This document shows positions 5,244 to 13,167 of a stretch of DNA of 17,297 nucleotides, piece after piece (the first letter of the stretch is position 1; every line of letters begins with the position of its first letter). The stretch comes from Clostridiales bacterium UBA6981 (lineage in GTDB: Bacteria > Bacillota > Clostridia > Oscillospirales > Oscillospiraceae), in assembly GCA_002450075.1 (NCBI GenBank), contig DJYJ01000017.1, positions 14,134-31,430 on the forward strand, given 5' to 3'. The notes under the pieces were generated by a model. The model did no database searches and was not told where the DNA came from. It saw nothing but the letters and a program-made list of their open reading frames with translations. The position numbers and the translations under genes are program-made.

Positions 5244-5636
5244 ATGGCACAGGTTTTGCTTTTCAATATCCGCGGCGACAAGCTGCGCCGGATCCGCACG
5301 CTGTCCTTCAAGCTCGGCCTGCGCTGCGTTTCGGTCGAGCCGGAGGATTTTTCGAAGACGCTCGGCGCGCTGTGCGGCCGCGCGGACGAGGCCGCGGACA
5401 ACGGCGGGGACGAAGCGCCCGTGTTTGGCGGCGAGATGCTCGTGATGGACGAGCTGACTCCCGCCCAGTTTCACGGACTGCTCGACGCGCTGCGGCGCGA
5501 GCGCGCGGCCGTCGCGCTCAAGGCCGTCGTGACCGCGTCCAATTCCCGCTGGAGCGCCGCGCGGCTGTACCGCGAGCTGTCGGCCGAGCATGAGGCGATG
5601 GAAAAGTTCAAGGGAAAGAGCATCCACCGCGCATAA
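5244..5636 (+). CDS. DUF3783 domain protein
   Basis: A 130-residue protein of unknown function that I place in the DUF3783 family. It begins with a short beta strand, MAQVLLFNIRGDKLRRIR. The middle block FGGEMLVMDELTPAQFHGLLDALRRERAAVALKAVVTASNSRWSAARLYREL (about 57-108) carries the family pattern of an E-M-L-V-M strand, a long helix, and ALKAVVT followed by N-x-x-W. There is no signal peptide or membrane segment. The ATG at 5244 is preferred to the in-frame start at 5190 because GGGAG lies 9 nt upstream and the extra N-terminus is not conserved-looking. The gene stands alone between two terminators. Confidence 0.75.
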   Translation: MAQVLLFNIRGDKLRRIRTLSFKLGLRCVSVEPEDFSKTLGALCGRADEAADNGGDEAPVFGGEMLVMDELTPAQFHGLLDALRRERAAVALKAVVTASNSRWSAARLYRELSAEHEAMEKFKGKSIHRA

Positions 5637-5652
5637 GAAATATTACGCATAA

Positions 5653-5690
5653 AGAAAATGCCCTCTTCCGTGTGGAAGAGGGCATTTTCT
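5653..5690. terminator. Bidirectional terminator between convergent genes
   Basis: A perfect 17-bp stem (5653-5669 with 5674-5690) with a GTGT loop. The arms end in AGAAAA and TTTTCT, so both the plus-strand DUF3783 gene and the minus-strand gamma-glutamyltransferase gene can use it. Confidence 0.93.
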
Positions 5691-5693
5691 GAT

Positions 5694-7322
5694 TCAGAAG
5701 CAGGCGATATTGCTGTCTGTGCGGCTCTCAGTGCCGCCGACGAGCACGCCGTTTTTGAGTCGCACGATCATCTGGCCGCGGCCGAAGAGGGGCGTGTCAT
5801 CGCTGAAGGAAAGCTCATGCCCGCGCCGCCGCAGCGCCCCGGCGATCGCCCGGTCAAAGCCGCTCTCGACGATCACGCGCCCGTCGCGCAGCCACTGGAA
5901 GCGCGGCGCGTCAAGCGCCTGCTGCGGGTCGAGGTGGAAGTCGATGGCGTTCATCACGACCTGCACATGCCCCTGCGGCTGCATATAAGCGCCCATCACG
6001 CCGAACGGACCGACGGGCAGTCCGTTCTGCATCAGGAAGCCGGGGATGATCGTGTGATAGCTGCGCTTGCCGGGTCGCAGGAGATTGGCCGCCGCCGGGT
6101 CGAGCGAGAAGTCCGCCCCGCGGTTTTGCAGCGCGATGCCCGTGCCGTCCACGACGATGCCGGAGCCGAAGCCCATATAGTTCGACTGGATATACGAGAC
6201 CATGTTCCCCTCGCCGTCGGCGCAGCAGAGATAGACCGTTCCGCTCTTCGGCGGCAGGGCGCTGCCCCAGATCCGCGCCCGCTCCCCCATCGCGGCGGCA
6301 CGCATGGCGCCGTAGGCGGGGTCGAGCAGACGGGCGGGGTCGATCGTCATATCCGCCGGGTCGGTCACATAGGTGAAGGCGTCGGCAAAGGCCATCTTCA
6401 GCGCCTCGATCTGGCGATGGGCGGTCAGGTCGCTGTCCCTTTCGGGGAAGTCGAATTCCTTTAGAATATTCAGCGCCATCAGCGCCACGATGCCCTGGCC
6501 GTTCGGCGGGATCTCACAGACCTCATAGCCGCGGTAGTTCACACGGAGCGGCTCGACCCACTGCGGAGAAAAGGCCGCGAGATCGTCATAGCGCAGATAG
6601 CCGCCGTATTTCCGGCTCTCGGCGTCGATCTTCCGCGCCAGCGCGCCGCGGTAGAATGCCTCCGCGCCGCTCTCCCCGATGGCCTCGAGGCTGTCGGCAT
6701 GGTCGGGCAGGCGGACGATCTCCCCCGCCTCCGGCGCGCGTCCGTCGGGCGCAAAGGTACGGAACCAGGCCTCGAAGCACGGCTCCGTCAGTTTTGCGCG
6801 GTAGTGCTCAAACGCCGCTCCCCATGAGGCGGCAAGGTGCGGCGGGCAGGGATAGCCGTCGCGCGCATATCCTACCGCCGGTGCGAGCGCAGAAGAGAGC
6901 GGCAGCGCACCGAAGCGCCCGGACAGCGCCGCCCAGGCCGCCGGCGCTCCCGGCACTGTGACGGGCGTCCAGCCGTGTGTCGGCATTTTCCCGTTTTGGT
7001 CTTTTCCTTCCGCCAGGATCGTTTCCGCCGAGGCCAGCATCGGCGCGGGGCCGGAGGCATTGAGCCCGAAGAGCTTTCCCTCCCGCGCCGACCAGACGAT
7101 GGCAAAGGCGTCCGAGCCGAGACCGTTCGACGTCGGCTCGGTGACCGTGAGCGTCGCGGCCGCAGCCACGGCGGCGTCGATCGCGTTGCCGCCCCGGCGC
7201 AGCATTTCAAGCCCGGCGGCGGAGGCCTGAAGGCTTGAGCAGTTGACCATGCCGCCGCGGGCATAGAGCGGTGTGCGGCGGGAGGGATATTTCTGAAGCA
7301 GCGGATCGAAGGGATAGGCCAT
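5694..7322 (-). CDS. Gamma-glutamyltransferase family protein (YwrD-like)
   Basis: A 542-residue N-terminal nucleophile hydrolase that cleaves or transfers gamma-glutamyl groups. It is synthesised as one chain and splits itself before a conserved threonine. N-terminal signature: GGMVNCSSLQASAAGLEMLRRGGNAIDAAVAAA (about 23-55), then EPTSNGLGSDAF (62-73) and VPGAPAAW (123-130). The predicted cleavage and catalytic residue is Thr362 in PKSGTVYLCCADGEGNMVS. Downstream NYMGFGSGIVVDGTGIALQNRG (381-402) matches the small subunit. There is no signal peptide, so it is cytoplasmic like B. subtilis YwrD and unlike secreted Ggt. GAAAGGAAG precedes the ATG. It is divergent from the ornithine cyclodeaminase-like gene. 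The substrate may be glutathione, gamma-glutamyl amines or another N-acyl amide. Confidence 0.9.
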   Translation of the reverse strand: MAYPFDPLLQKYPSRRTPLYARGGMVNCSSLQASAAGLEMLRRGGNAIDAAVAAAATLTVTEPTSNGLGSDAFAIVWSAREGKLFGLNASGPAPMLASAETILAEGKDQNGKMPTHGWTPVTVPGAPAAWAALSGRFGALPLSSALAPAVGYARDGYPCPPHLAASWGAAFEHYRAKLTEPCFEAWFRTFAPDGRAPEAGEIVRLPDHADSLEAIGESGAEAFYRGALARKIDAESRKYGGYLRYDDLAAFSPQWVEPLRVNYRGYEVCEIPPNGQGIVALMALNILKEFDFPERDSDLTAHRQIEALKMAFADAFTYVTDPADMTIDPARLLDPAYGAMRAAAMGERARIWGSALPPKSGTVYLCCADGEGNMVSYIQSNYMGFGSGIVVDGTGIALQNRGADFSLDPAAANLLRPGKRSYHTIIPGFLMQNGLPVGPFGVMGAYMQPQGHVQVVMNAIDFHLDPQQALDAPRFQWLRDGRVIVESGFDRAIAGALRRRGHELSFSDDTPLFGRGQMIVRLKNGVLVGGTESRTDSNIACF

Positions 7323-7351
7323 GGGCGTCGCTTCCTTTCAGTGTTTTTTTC

Positions 7352-7381
7352 ATCATAGCATATCGTCGCCGCTTTTGGAAA
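7352..7381 (-). promoter_or_regulatory. Candidate promoter of the gamma-glutamyltransferase gene
   Basis: On the minus strand TTTCCA (7376-7381), an 18-bp spacer and TATGAT (7352-7357), about 30 nt upstream of the ATG. Confidence 0.5.
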
Positions 7382-7388
7382 GATGCAC

Positions 7389-7418
7389 TTGTATCTGCCG
7401 CGCCGGATGGTGTACAAT
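7389..7418 (+). promoter_or_regulatory. Candidate promoter of the ornithine cyclodeaminase-like gene
   Basis: TTGTAT (7389-7394), an 18-bp spacer and TACAAT (7413-7418). It lies close to the divergent gamma-glutamyltransferase promoter, so the two may share control. Confidence 0.6.
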
Positions 7419-7455
7419 AGAGGCATCCAATACCAAAACCAGGGAGGACATTCCG

Positions 7456-8553
7456 ATGGCCTTTTCCTATCCGATTTATCGCGCGCCGGACTTTTCCGAC
7501 GCTTCTCTCGCCGCCGCACCGGATGCGGCGTGGGCGGTCGTCGAGCGTGACGGCATCGCCCCGGAGGGCTTCCACAGCACCTCGATGTACCCCGAGTATT
7601 TCAAGATCGGTGGTGAATGGCATCTTGCGGAGAAAAGCCGCATGGACGCGAGCGTCGTCCTGAAAGACGACGGCGCGCTCGCCGTCGTGGAAAACCGCAA
7701 TCTGCGCCGCGGCGACAGGGTGATCCTCGGCCGGACGGAGCGCGGCGAGGAGGGCATTTATCTCCACAGCCACGGCTTTGACGAGGCGGCCGCCGCGGGA
7801 GAGGATCAGTTCGTCTTCCGCCAGGGGCGCAGCCGCGAGACCTCGTATGCGCGCGACTATGACCGGCTGATCGAGCTGCTGAAGGCCGAGCGCGAGGAGG
7901 GCAATATCCTCTGGGTCATGGGGCCGGCCTTCGCCTTTGACCGCGACGCGCGCTATGCGATGCAGAAGCTCATCGAAAACGGCTATGCCCACGGGCTCAT
8001 GGCGGGCAACGCGCTGGCCACTCACGATCTCGAGGGCGCGCTGCTGCACACGGCGCTGGGTCAGGATATCTACACCCAGCAGTCGATGCCGAACGGCCAC
8101 TACAACCATCTCGACGTGATCAACCTGGTGCGCAAAAGCGGCTCGATCCCCCAATTTATCGACGATCACCACATCGAAAACGGCATCATGTACAGCGCCG
8201 TGAAACATAACGTTCCCTTTGTGCTCGCCGGCTCGATCCGCGACGACGGCCCGTTGCCGGAGGTCGTGGCCAACGCCTATGAGGCGCAAAGCCGCATGCG
8301 CGAGATGGTCGAAAAGGCCTCGACCGTGATCTGTCTCGCCACGATGCTGCACACCATCGCGACCGGCAACATGACGCCCTCGTTCCGCGTCCGCCCTGAC
8401 GGCAGCGTGCGGCCGGTGTATTTCTACTGCGTCGACGCAGACGAATTCGTCACCGGCAAGCTGATCGACCGCGGCAGTCTCTCCGCCACGACGATCGTGA
8501 CCAACGTGCAGGACTTCATCTGCATCGTCGCAAAGGGTCTGGGGCTGATGTAA
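7456..8553 (+). CDS. Archaeal-type ornithine cyclodeaminase-like protein (ArgZ C-terminal/TIGR00300 type)
   Basis: A 365-residue protein whose C-terminal two thirds match the family first seen in methanogens (MJ1480) and in the C-terminal half of cyanobacterial AgrE/ArgZ, which turns ornithine into proline and ammonia using NAD. Diagnostic blocks are LMAGNALATHDLEGALLHTALG (about 183-204), GHYNHLDVINLVRKSGSI (about 214-231), NGIMYSAVKHNVPFVLAGSIRDDGPLPEV (about 243-271) and STVICLATMLHTIATGN (about 289-305). It is unrelated to the classical OCD/mu-crystallin family. The N-terminal 100 residues correspond to the LOR/SDH-type domain, and no arginine dihydrolase domain is present. GGGAGG precedes the ATG. 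The gene is divergent from the gamma-glutamyltransferase gene and ends in a strong terminator. The family assignment is good; activity on ornithine is inferred. Confidence 0.78.
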   Translation: MAFSYPIYRAPDFSDASLAAAPDAAWAVVERDGIAPEGFHSTSMYPEYFKIGGEWHLAEKSRMDASVVLKDDGALAVVENRNLRRGDRVILGRTERGEEGIYLHSHGFDEAAAAGEDQFVFRQGRSRETSYARDYDRLIELLKAEREEGNILWVMGPAFAFDRDARYAMQKLIENGYAHGLMAGNALATHDLEGALLHTALGQDIYTQQSMPNGHYNHLDVINLVRKSGSIPQFIDDHHIENGIMYSAVKHNVPFVLAGSIRDDGPLPEVVANAYEAQSRMREMVEKASTVICLATMLHTIATGNMTPSFRVRPDGSVRPVYFYCVDADEFVTGKLIDRGSLSATTIVTNVQDFICIVAKGLGLM

Positions 8554-8582
8554 AAATCTTCCTCCGCCAAAAGCCGTAAAAG

Positions 8583-8608
8583 AGGCGCCTTCCTTTCGGA
8601 AGGCGCCT
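8583..8608 (+). terminator. Terminator between convergent genes
   Basis: A perfect 11-bp stem (8583-8593 with 8598-8608), TTTC loop and T tract 8608-8612. On the minus strand a weaker TCTTTTA tail could also help end the symporter transcript. Confidence 0.9.
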
Positions 8609-8649
8609 TTTTGATATGCTATACTGTTAGCTCAAACGCGCGGCAGCGC

Positions 8650-9894
8650 TTATGCCTTTTTCTTGGCAGCGGGGGCAGCGCCCTCCCAGGCGTTGACGCA
8701 GACGGCGCAGGAAGCGTCGCCGATGATGTTGAGCGTGGTACGGCCCATATCGAACAGACGGTCGATACCGTAGATGATGCCGATGAAGGTCGTGGGAACG
8801 CCGACAGCCTCAAGGACCATGGCCAGCATGATCATGCCGGCGCCGGAGGTACCGGCGGTGCCGATGGAGGCCAGCGTCGCGGTGATGACGATCATGACCA
8901 TCTGGCCGAGCGTCAGGTCGATGCCGACGCACTTGGCCAGGAAGATCGCGGCCACGCACTGGTAGATCGCGGTGCCGTCCATGTTGATCGTCGCGCCGAG
9001 CGGCAGGACGAAGGAGGAGATATCGCCCTCGACGTCCATCTCATCGCAGCACTCCTTGGTGATCGGGAGCGTGGCGACAGAGGAGGTGGAGGTAAAGGCA
9101 AACGCGGCGGCCGGGAAGATCTTCTTGAAGAAGTACAGCGGGGACATCTTGGCAAAGACCTTGACGGACAGCGTGTAAACCAGCAGGACGTGGATAATGT
9201 AGCCGATGTAGGCGGCGAGCAGGACGAGACCGAGCGAGCCGAGGATCTTCGGGCCCTGGGCGGCAACGACCCAGACCATCAGCGCGAAGACGCCGTAGGG
9301 GGAGACCGCGAGGATGAAGCTCATGACGCGCTGGGTGACCTCGTTGAAGGAGGTGATGAAATCGCCGAAGGGCTTTCCCTTTTCGCCGGCGACCAGAACG
9401 CCGCAGCCGAAGATCAGCGCGATGAAGATGATCTGCAGCATCGCAGCGGTGGACAGCGGGTTGATCGCGTTGTTCGGGAAGATGTTCACGATCGTGTCCA
9501 TCAGGTTGGCGCTCTTGGCTTCATACTCGGCGCCCTCGGCAAGCTGCAGCATCGGGAAGCTGCCCTTGAAAGCGCTCGCGATGACAAGGCCGATCACGCA
9601 GGCGATGGCGGTGGTGACCAGGAAGTAAGCGACGGTCTTCCAGCCGATCTTGCCGACCTTCTTGATGTCGCCCATCTGGATCACGCCGTCCATAATGCTG
9701 AGCAGGACGAGCGGGACAACGATGAACTTCAGCAGGTTGACGAAGATATCGCCGAAGGGCTTGATGTACTTTGCGGTAAAGGCGCCGGCCGCTTCCGCGC
9801 CCATGGTCGCCCAGAAAATGGCGCCCACGACAATACCGAGTACCAGGCCGATCAGGATCTTCACGCCAAGATTCATGCTTTTCTTTTGACTCAT
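8650..9894 (-). CDS. Dicarboxylate/amino acid:cation symporter (DAACS family)
   Basis: A 414-residue sodium- or proton-coupled symporter of the glutamate transporter (GltPh/EAAT) fold. Signatures in order are the hairpin-1 motif AFTSTSSVATLP (266-277), the Na-binding NMDGTAIYQ (304-312), hairpin-2 TAGTSGAGM (346-354) and the TM8 motif FDMGRTTLNIIGD (381-393). By alignment to GltPh, Asp382, Arg385, Asn389 and Asp393 match Asp394, Arg397, Asn401 and Asp405. Arg397 of GltPh binds the side-chain carboxylate, so an acidic substrate (Asp, Glu or a C4-dicarboxylate) is likely. The C-terminus ends in a Lys-rich tail. AAGGGAG precedes the ATG, and a consensus promoter lies 53 nt upstream. The next gene upstream on this strand is an Asp/Glu racemase family enzyme. 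Confidence 0.93.
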   Translation of the reverse strand: MSQKKSMNLGVKILIGLVLGIVVGAIFWATMGAEAAGAFTAKYIKPFGDIFVNLLKFIVVPLVLLSIMDGVIQMGDIKKVGKIGWKTVAYFLVTTAIACVIGLVIASAFKGSFPMLQLAEGAEYEAKSANLMDTIVNIFPNNAINPLSTAAMLQIIFIALIFGCGVLVAGEKGKPFGDFITSFNEVTQRVMSFILAVSPYGVFALMVWVVAAQGPKILGSLGLVLLAAYIGYIIHVLLVYTLSVKVFAKMSPLYFFKKIFPAAAFAFTSTSSVATLPITKECCDEMDVEGDISSFVLPLGATINMDGTAIYQCVAAIFLAKCVGIDLTLGQMVMIVITATLASIGTAGTSGAGMIMLAMVLEAVGVPTTFIGIIYGIDRLFDMGRTTLNIIGDASCAVCVNAWEGAAPAAKKKA

Positions 9895-9946
9895 TGACTC
9901 GATTCTCCCTTCTTATTTTTGTTCCGGACTTTGGAAGTCTGATTTC

Positions 9947-9975
9947 ATTATATTCGATTTTGTCATGGATGTTAA
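9947..9975 (-). promoter_or_regulatory. Promoter of the symporter gene
   Basis: On the minus strand TTAACA (9970-9975), a 17-bp spacer and a perfect TATAAT (9947-9952). This gives the symporter its own start within the minus-strand gene cluster. Confidence 0.82.
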
Positions 9976-9991
9976 GATTTTTTCACGGTTT

Positions 9992-10018
9992 GTTCACAAA
10001 ATCGTCATAGTTCACAAA
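9992..10018. promoter_or_regulatory. Direct repeats upstream of the symporter promoter
   Basis: GTTCACAAA occurs at 9992-10000 and again at 10010-10018, 18 bp apart. A partial copy, TTGCACAAA, lies at 10042-10050. The pair lies about 50-80 bp upstream of the predicted transcription start, a place suited to an activator such as a response regulator. The segment 9953-10080 is strikingly AT-rich for this window. Confidence 0.4.
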
Positions 10019-10082
10019 TTTTAATTGATTCTTACCCGATATTGCACAAATCTTTAAATCGCTAATGTGATAAATAAGCAAA

Positions 10083-10793
10083 TCAAGCCTGTTCCTTGAC
10101 CTCGTAGCCGCAGAAGCGGATCGCCGCCTTCGCCAGCTCCAGCGTCGGATCGACAAAGGGGCCGGTGACGGCAAGCGCGTGCGAGAGGATCGGCAGCTCG
10201 GTGCAGCCGAGGATAAAGTAATCCGCTCCCCTTTCACGCAGTCCGGCAAGCAGGCGCTGCCAGTTTTCCTTTTCCGGCGCGATCGGCTTCGAGGCCTTGA
10301 CCACGTCGTAGATAAGGCGCATCAGCTCGTCCCGCTCCGCCTCCTCCGGGGTCATGAAGGGCACGTCCTCCCGCTCGAGCGCGCAGGCATAGACGCCGCT
10401 CTCCAGCGTGCCCTTCGTCGCGAGGATGCAGGCGCGTTTGCCGGGAAAGAGCCCAGCGCAGCGCGCGGCCGCGATCGCGGGCATGTCGAGGATCGGGAGA
10501 CTGGTCTCTTTCTGCAGGCGCGGCAGGAAATAGTGCGCCGTGTTGCAGGGCATGATCACGCAGTCCGCCCCGCACTTTTCCAGATTCCGCAGCGCCGAGA
10601 GCATCTCCGGCACCGGGTCCTTGCCGCCGCGGAGGATAGCCGCCGTCCGGTCGGGGATGGCGGGGTTGCTGTCGATGTAGACGCGGATGTGGTCGTTGTC
10701 ACAGTCCGCACGCGTGGACTCGACGATCATGCGATAGAGGTCCGCCGTGGCGAGCGGCCCCATGCCGCCCAGGATACCGATCGTTTTTTTCAT
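10083..10793 (-). CDS. Aspartate/glutamate racemase family protein
   Basis: A 236-residue PLP-independent racemase of the Asp/Glu/hydantoin family (RacX/YgeA type), which inverts an amino acid using two cysteines. The nucleotide-like N-terminal motif GILGGMGPLATADLY (6-20) is present. Cys83 in IMPCNTAHYF and Cys197 in ILGCTELPIL are the expected acid-base pair. Length is normal. The ATG is preceded by AAGGGG, which follows the stop codon of the upstream TSUP gene by a few nt, so the two genes are co-transcribed (11-nt gap). The symporter gene comes next on the strand with its own promoter. Substrate may be Asp or Glu, but broad-specificity members of this family act on other amino acids. Confidence 0.9.
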   Translation of the reverse strand: MKKTIGILGGMGPLATADLYRMIVESTRADCDNDHIRVYIDSNPAIPDRTAAILRGGKDPVPEMLSALRNLEKCGADCVIMPCNTAHYFLPRLQKETSLPILDMPAIAAARCAGLFPGKRACILATKGTLESGVYACALEREDVPFMTPEEAERDELMRLIYDVVKASKPIAPEKENWQRLLAGLRERGADYFILGCTELPILSHALAVTGPFVDPTLELAKAAIRFCGYEVKEQA

Positions 10794-10804
10794 GTTCTGT
10801 CCCC

Positions 10805-11584
10805 TTATATCAATTCCGAGATCACCTTTACGGCCAGCAGCGCCAGCACGACGAGGATGACCGGCCGCACGATCTTCGACCCGTCCTTGATCGCGAGCCC
10901 GGAGCCGATGAAATGTCCGGCGACGGACGCGACCGCGCCGATCAGCCCCAGGGCGAGAAAGACCTTGCCGTGCATCAGCGAGGTCGCGACCGCGCCGATG
11001 ATGCTGGAGAGATTGACGAGCTTGACGTTGCCCGCTGCGGTGCGCAGCCCCATTTTGCCCAGATGGCAGAAGATCAGCAGCAGGAAGGTCCCCGCGCCGG
11101 GGCCGTAAAAGCCGTCATAGACGCCGACGAGGGCGGAGGCGCCCCAGACGATCGCCCGCTGTCTTTCCGGCGCGATCTCGCCCGGCTCCTCGGGCAGCTT
11201 TTTCTGCCGCAGCACGACGAGCGCGACGAGCGGCAGCACGATAAGCAGCAGCCATTTGAGATACCGCTCCTCCACCGCGAGCTGAAGCCGCGTACCGAGG
11301 TGCGCGCCGAGCAGCCCCAGCGCGATCGACGGGATCGCAAGACCCCAGTCCACAAAGCCGCGCCTTACGAAGCGCACGGCGGAGACGGCCGTCCCCACGC
11401 CGGAGGAGAGCTTGTTCGTCCCCAGCGCCAGGTGAGCCGGCAGCCCGGCCAGCAGATAGACCGGGACCGAGATGATCCCGCCGCCGCCTGCCACGCCGTC
11501 GACCAGGGAGGCCAGGAACACGCCGAGGACGACGATCACGATCATTCGCGGCGTGAGCGCCATCGGATAGAGCATCGCCTGCAT
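10805..11584 (-). CDS. TSUP-family (TauE/SafE) membrane permease
   Basis: A 259-residue integral membrane protein with about seven or eight hydrophobic segments, arranged as the internal duplication typical of TauE/SafE permeases. The first repeat carries SLVDGVAGGGGIISVPVYLLAGLPAHLALGTNKLSS (about 26-61) and the second GVYDGFYGPGAGTFLLLIFCHLGKMGLRTAAGNVKLVNLSS (about 153-193). Relatives move sulfite, sulfoacetate, sulfolactate or other small organosulfur or organic anions. ATG at 11584 follows AGGGGGG. It is the first gene of a two-gene transcript with the racemase, so an amino acid-derived or organosulfur anion is possible, but the substrate is not predictable from sequence. Confidence 0.88.
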   Translation of the reverse strand: MQAMLYPMALTPRMIVIVVLGVFLASLVDGVAGGGGIISVPVYLLAGLPAHLALGTNKLSSGVGTAVSAVRFVRRGFVDWGLAIPSIALGLLGAHLGTRLQLAVEERYLKWLLLIVLPLVALVVLRQKKLPEEPGEIAPERQRAIVWGASALVGVYDGFYGPGAGTFLLLIFCHLGKMGLRTAAGNVKLVNLSSIIGAVATSLMHGKVFLALGLIGAVASVAGHFIGSGLAIKDGSKIVRPVILVVLALLAVKVISELI

Positions 11585-11725
11585 GTTCTCCGTCCCCCCT
11601 CTTTTTGCCGGCTTATATTTTCATGCGGCTTTTATTGGGAAACAGTATAACACAGCACAGAAGAAAGGAAAAGAGCGGCACGCCGTTTTTTTCGCTGCCT
11701 TTTATAAAATTCTCCCTAAATTCTA

Positions 11726-11754
11726 TTGCCCGTGCGCGCTCCATATGGTATGAT
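11726..11754 (+). promoter_or_regulatory. Promoter of the aminotransferase gene
   Basis: TTGCCC (11726-11731), a 17-bp spacer and TATGAT (11749-11754) preceded by TGG, an extended -10. Confidence 0.65.
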
Positions 11755-11834
11755 TGTACAAAAGGGCGGGGGCTTTCCGCCCGCATCACGGTAAAATACG
11801 CGGCGAACCGCCGCGAGATCAGAAAGGGACGATT

Positions 11835-13109
11835 ATGAAAAAATACGCGGACATGACCCGGGAGGAGCTTGCACAGGAGCTGGAGACGGTTCGGGCGGCA
11901 TATGAGGCGCTCAAGGCAAAGGGACTTTCGCTGAACATGGCGCGCGGCAAGCCCGGCAAGGCGCAGCTCGATATGACGAGCGAGATGATGGATCTGCTGA
12001 GATCCGACAGCGATTACCACTGCGACGGCATCGACGTGCGCAACTACGGCAACCTTGACGGTCTGCCCTCCTGCAAAAAGCTGTTTGCCGACCTGCTCGG
12101 CGTGAAGCCGGAAAACATCTTCTGCGGCGGCAACGCCTCGCTGACGCTGATGTACGACACGATCTCCAAGGCCTATACCCACGGCCGCGTGATGAGCGAC
12201 AAGCCCTGGGCGAAGCTTGACAAGGTCAAATGGCTCTGCCCCGCGCCGGGATACGACCGCCACTTCGCCATTTCCGAGAGCTTCGGCATGGAGATGATCC
12301 CGATCCCGATGACCGCCGAGGGTCCCGACATGGATCTGGTCGAGGAGCTCGTCAAAGATCCCGACGTGCGCGGCATGTGGTGCGTGCCGAAATACTCGAA
12401 TCCCGACGGCATCGTCTACTCCGCCGAGACGATCCGCCGCATCGCCTCGATGAAGCCCGCCGCGAAGGACTTTCTGCTGATGTGGGACAACGCCTACTGC
12501 GTGCACGAGTTCTTCGGCGACTATCTCCCGTTCCCGGACATTCTGGGCGAGTGCGAGAAGTACGGAAACGGCGACATGGTGTTTGAGTTCGCCTCCACCT
12601 CCAAGATCACCTTCCCCGGCGCGGGCGTGTCGGTCTTTGCCTGCAGCGAGAACAACATGGCCTATATGAAGAAGCTGCTCAACGTCCAGCTGATCTCCTA
12701 TGACAAGGTCAACCAGCTGCGCCACGTTCTCTATCTCAAGGACAAGGAAGGCGTGCTTGCGCTGATGCGCCGCCATGCCGCGATCCTCGGGCCGAAGTTC
12801 CGGTGCGTGCTCGACTGGCTCGACCGCGAGATCGCCCCGCGCGGCATCGCCCGGTGGCAGAAGCCCAAGGGCGGCTACTTTGTCTCGGTCAACACGATGC
12901 CCGGCATCGCGAAGGCGACCTGGAAGCTCTGCAAGGAGGCCGGTCTCACGATGACCGGCGCCGGCGCGACCTTCCCCTACGGCAAGGACCCGCAGGACAG
13001 CAACCTGCGCGTCGCGCCTTCCCTCCCGCCCATCGAGCAGCTGGAGCAGGCGATGGAGATTCTCTGCATCAGCATGCGTCTGGCCGCGCTGGAAAAGCTG
13101 CTCGGCTGA
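11835..13109 (+). CDS. PLP-dependent aspartate aminotransferase-like enzyme
   Basis: A 424-residue fold-type I aminotransferase of the group that includes Corynebacterium glutamicum AspT (Pfam Asp_aminotransf), distinct from classical AspC. It is expected to exchange amino groups between aspartate and 2-oxoglutarate. Visible features are LSLNMARGKPGKAQLDMT near the N-terminus, the substrate and cofactor loop DVRNYGNLDGLPSCKKLFADLLG, PAPGYDRHF, WCVPKYSNPDG, the PLP-ring aspartate in LLMWDNAYCVHEF, and the Schiff-base Lys257 in FASTSKITFPGAGVS. The C-terminus has NLRVAPSLPP with the carboxylate-binding arginine. The ATG at 11835 follows AAAGGGAC; the longer in-frame start at 11754 overlaps the promoter and is rejected. 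It is a single gene with its own promoter and terminator. Confidence 0.92.
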   Translation: MKKYADMTREELAQELETVRAAYEALKAKGLSLNMARGKPGKAQLDMTSEMMDLLRSDSDYHCDGIDVRNYGNLDGLPSCKKLFADLLGVKPENIFCGGNASLTLMYDTISKAYTHGRVMSDKPWAKLDKVKWLCPAPGYDRHFAISESFGMEMIPIPMTAEGPDMDLVEELVKDPDVRGMWCVPKYSNPDGIVYSAETIRRIASMKPAAKDFLLMWDNAYCVHEFFGDYLPFPDILGECEKYGNGDMVFEFASTSKITFPGAGVSVFACSENNMAYMKKLLNVQLISYDKVNQLRHVLYLKDKEGVLALMRRHAAILGPKFRCVLDWLDREIAPRGIARWQKPKGGYFVSVNTMPGIAKATWKLCKEAGLTMTGAGATFPYGKDPQDSNLRVAPSLPPIEQLEQAMEILCISMRLAALEKLLG

Positions 13110-13124
13110 TCAAGCAAAGCAGTA

Positions 13125-13154
13125 AAAGGCAGGTCCCCTCGGGGGCCTGCCTTT
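13125..13154. terminator. Bidirectional terminator between aminotransferase and pdp
   Basis: AAAGGCAGG (13125-13133) pairs with CCTGCCTTT (13146-13154), and CCCC/GGGG extends the stem inward. T-rich tails lie on both sides, and the flanking genes converge. Confidence 0.88.
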
Positions 13155-13167
13155 CGTTATGGGAATA

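Noticed and set aside
7207..8352. Minus-strand ORF of 381 codons opposite the ornithine cyclodeaminase-like gene
   Set aside because: It overlaps the whole real gene, crosses the divergent promoters and has no family pattern.
8611..9897. Long plus-strand ORF (428 codons) opposite the symporter
   Set aside because: It is full of Asp/Gly/Arg repeats produced by the codon bias of the symporter on the other strand. It has no domain.
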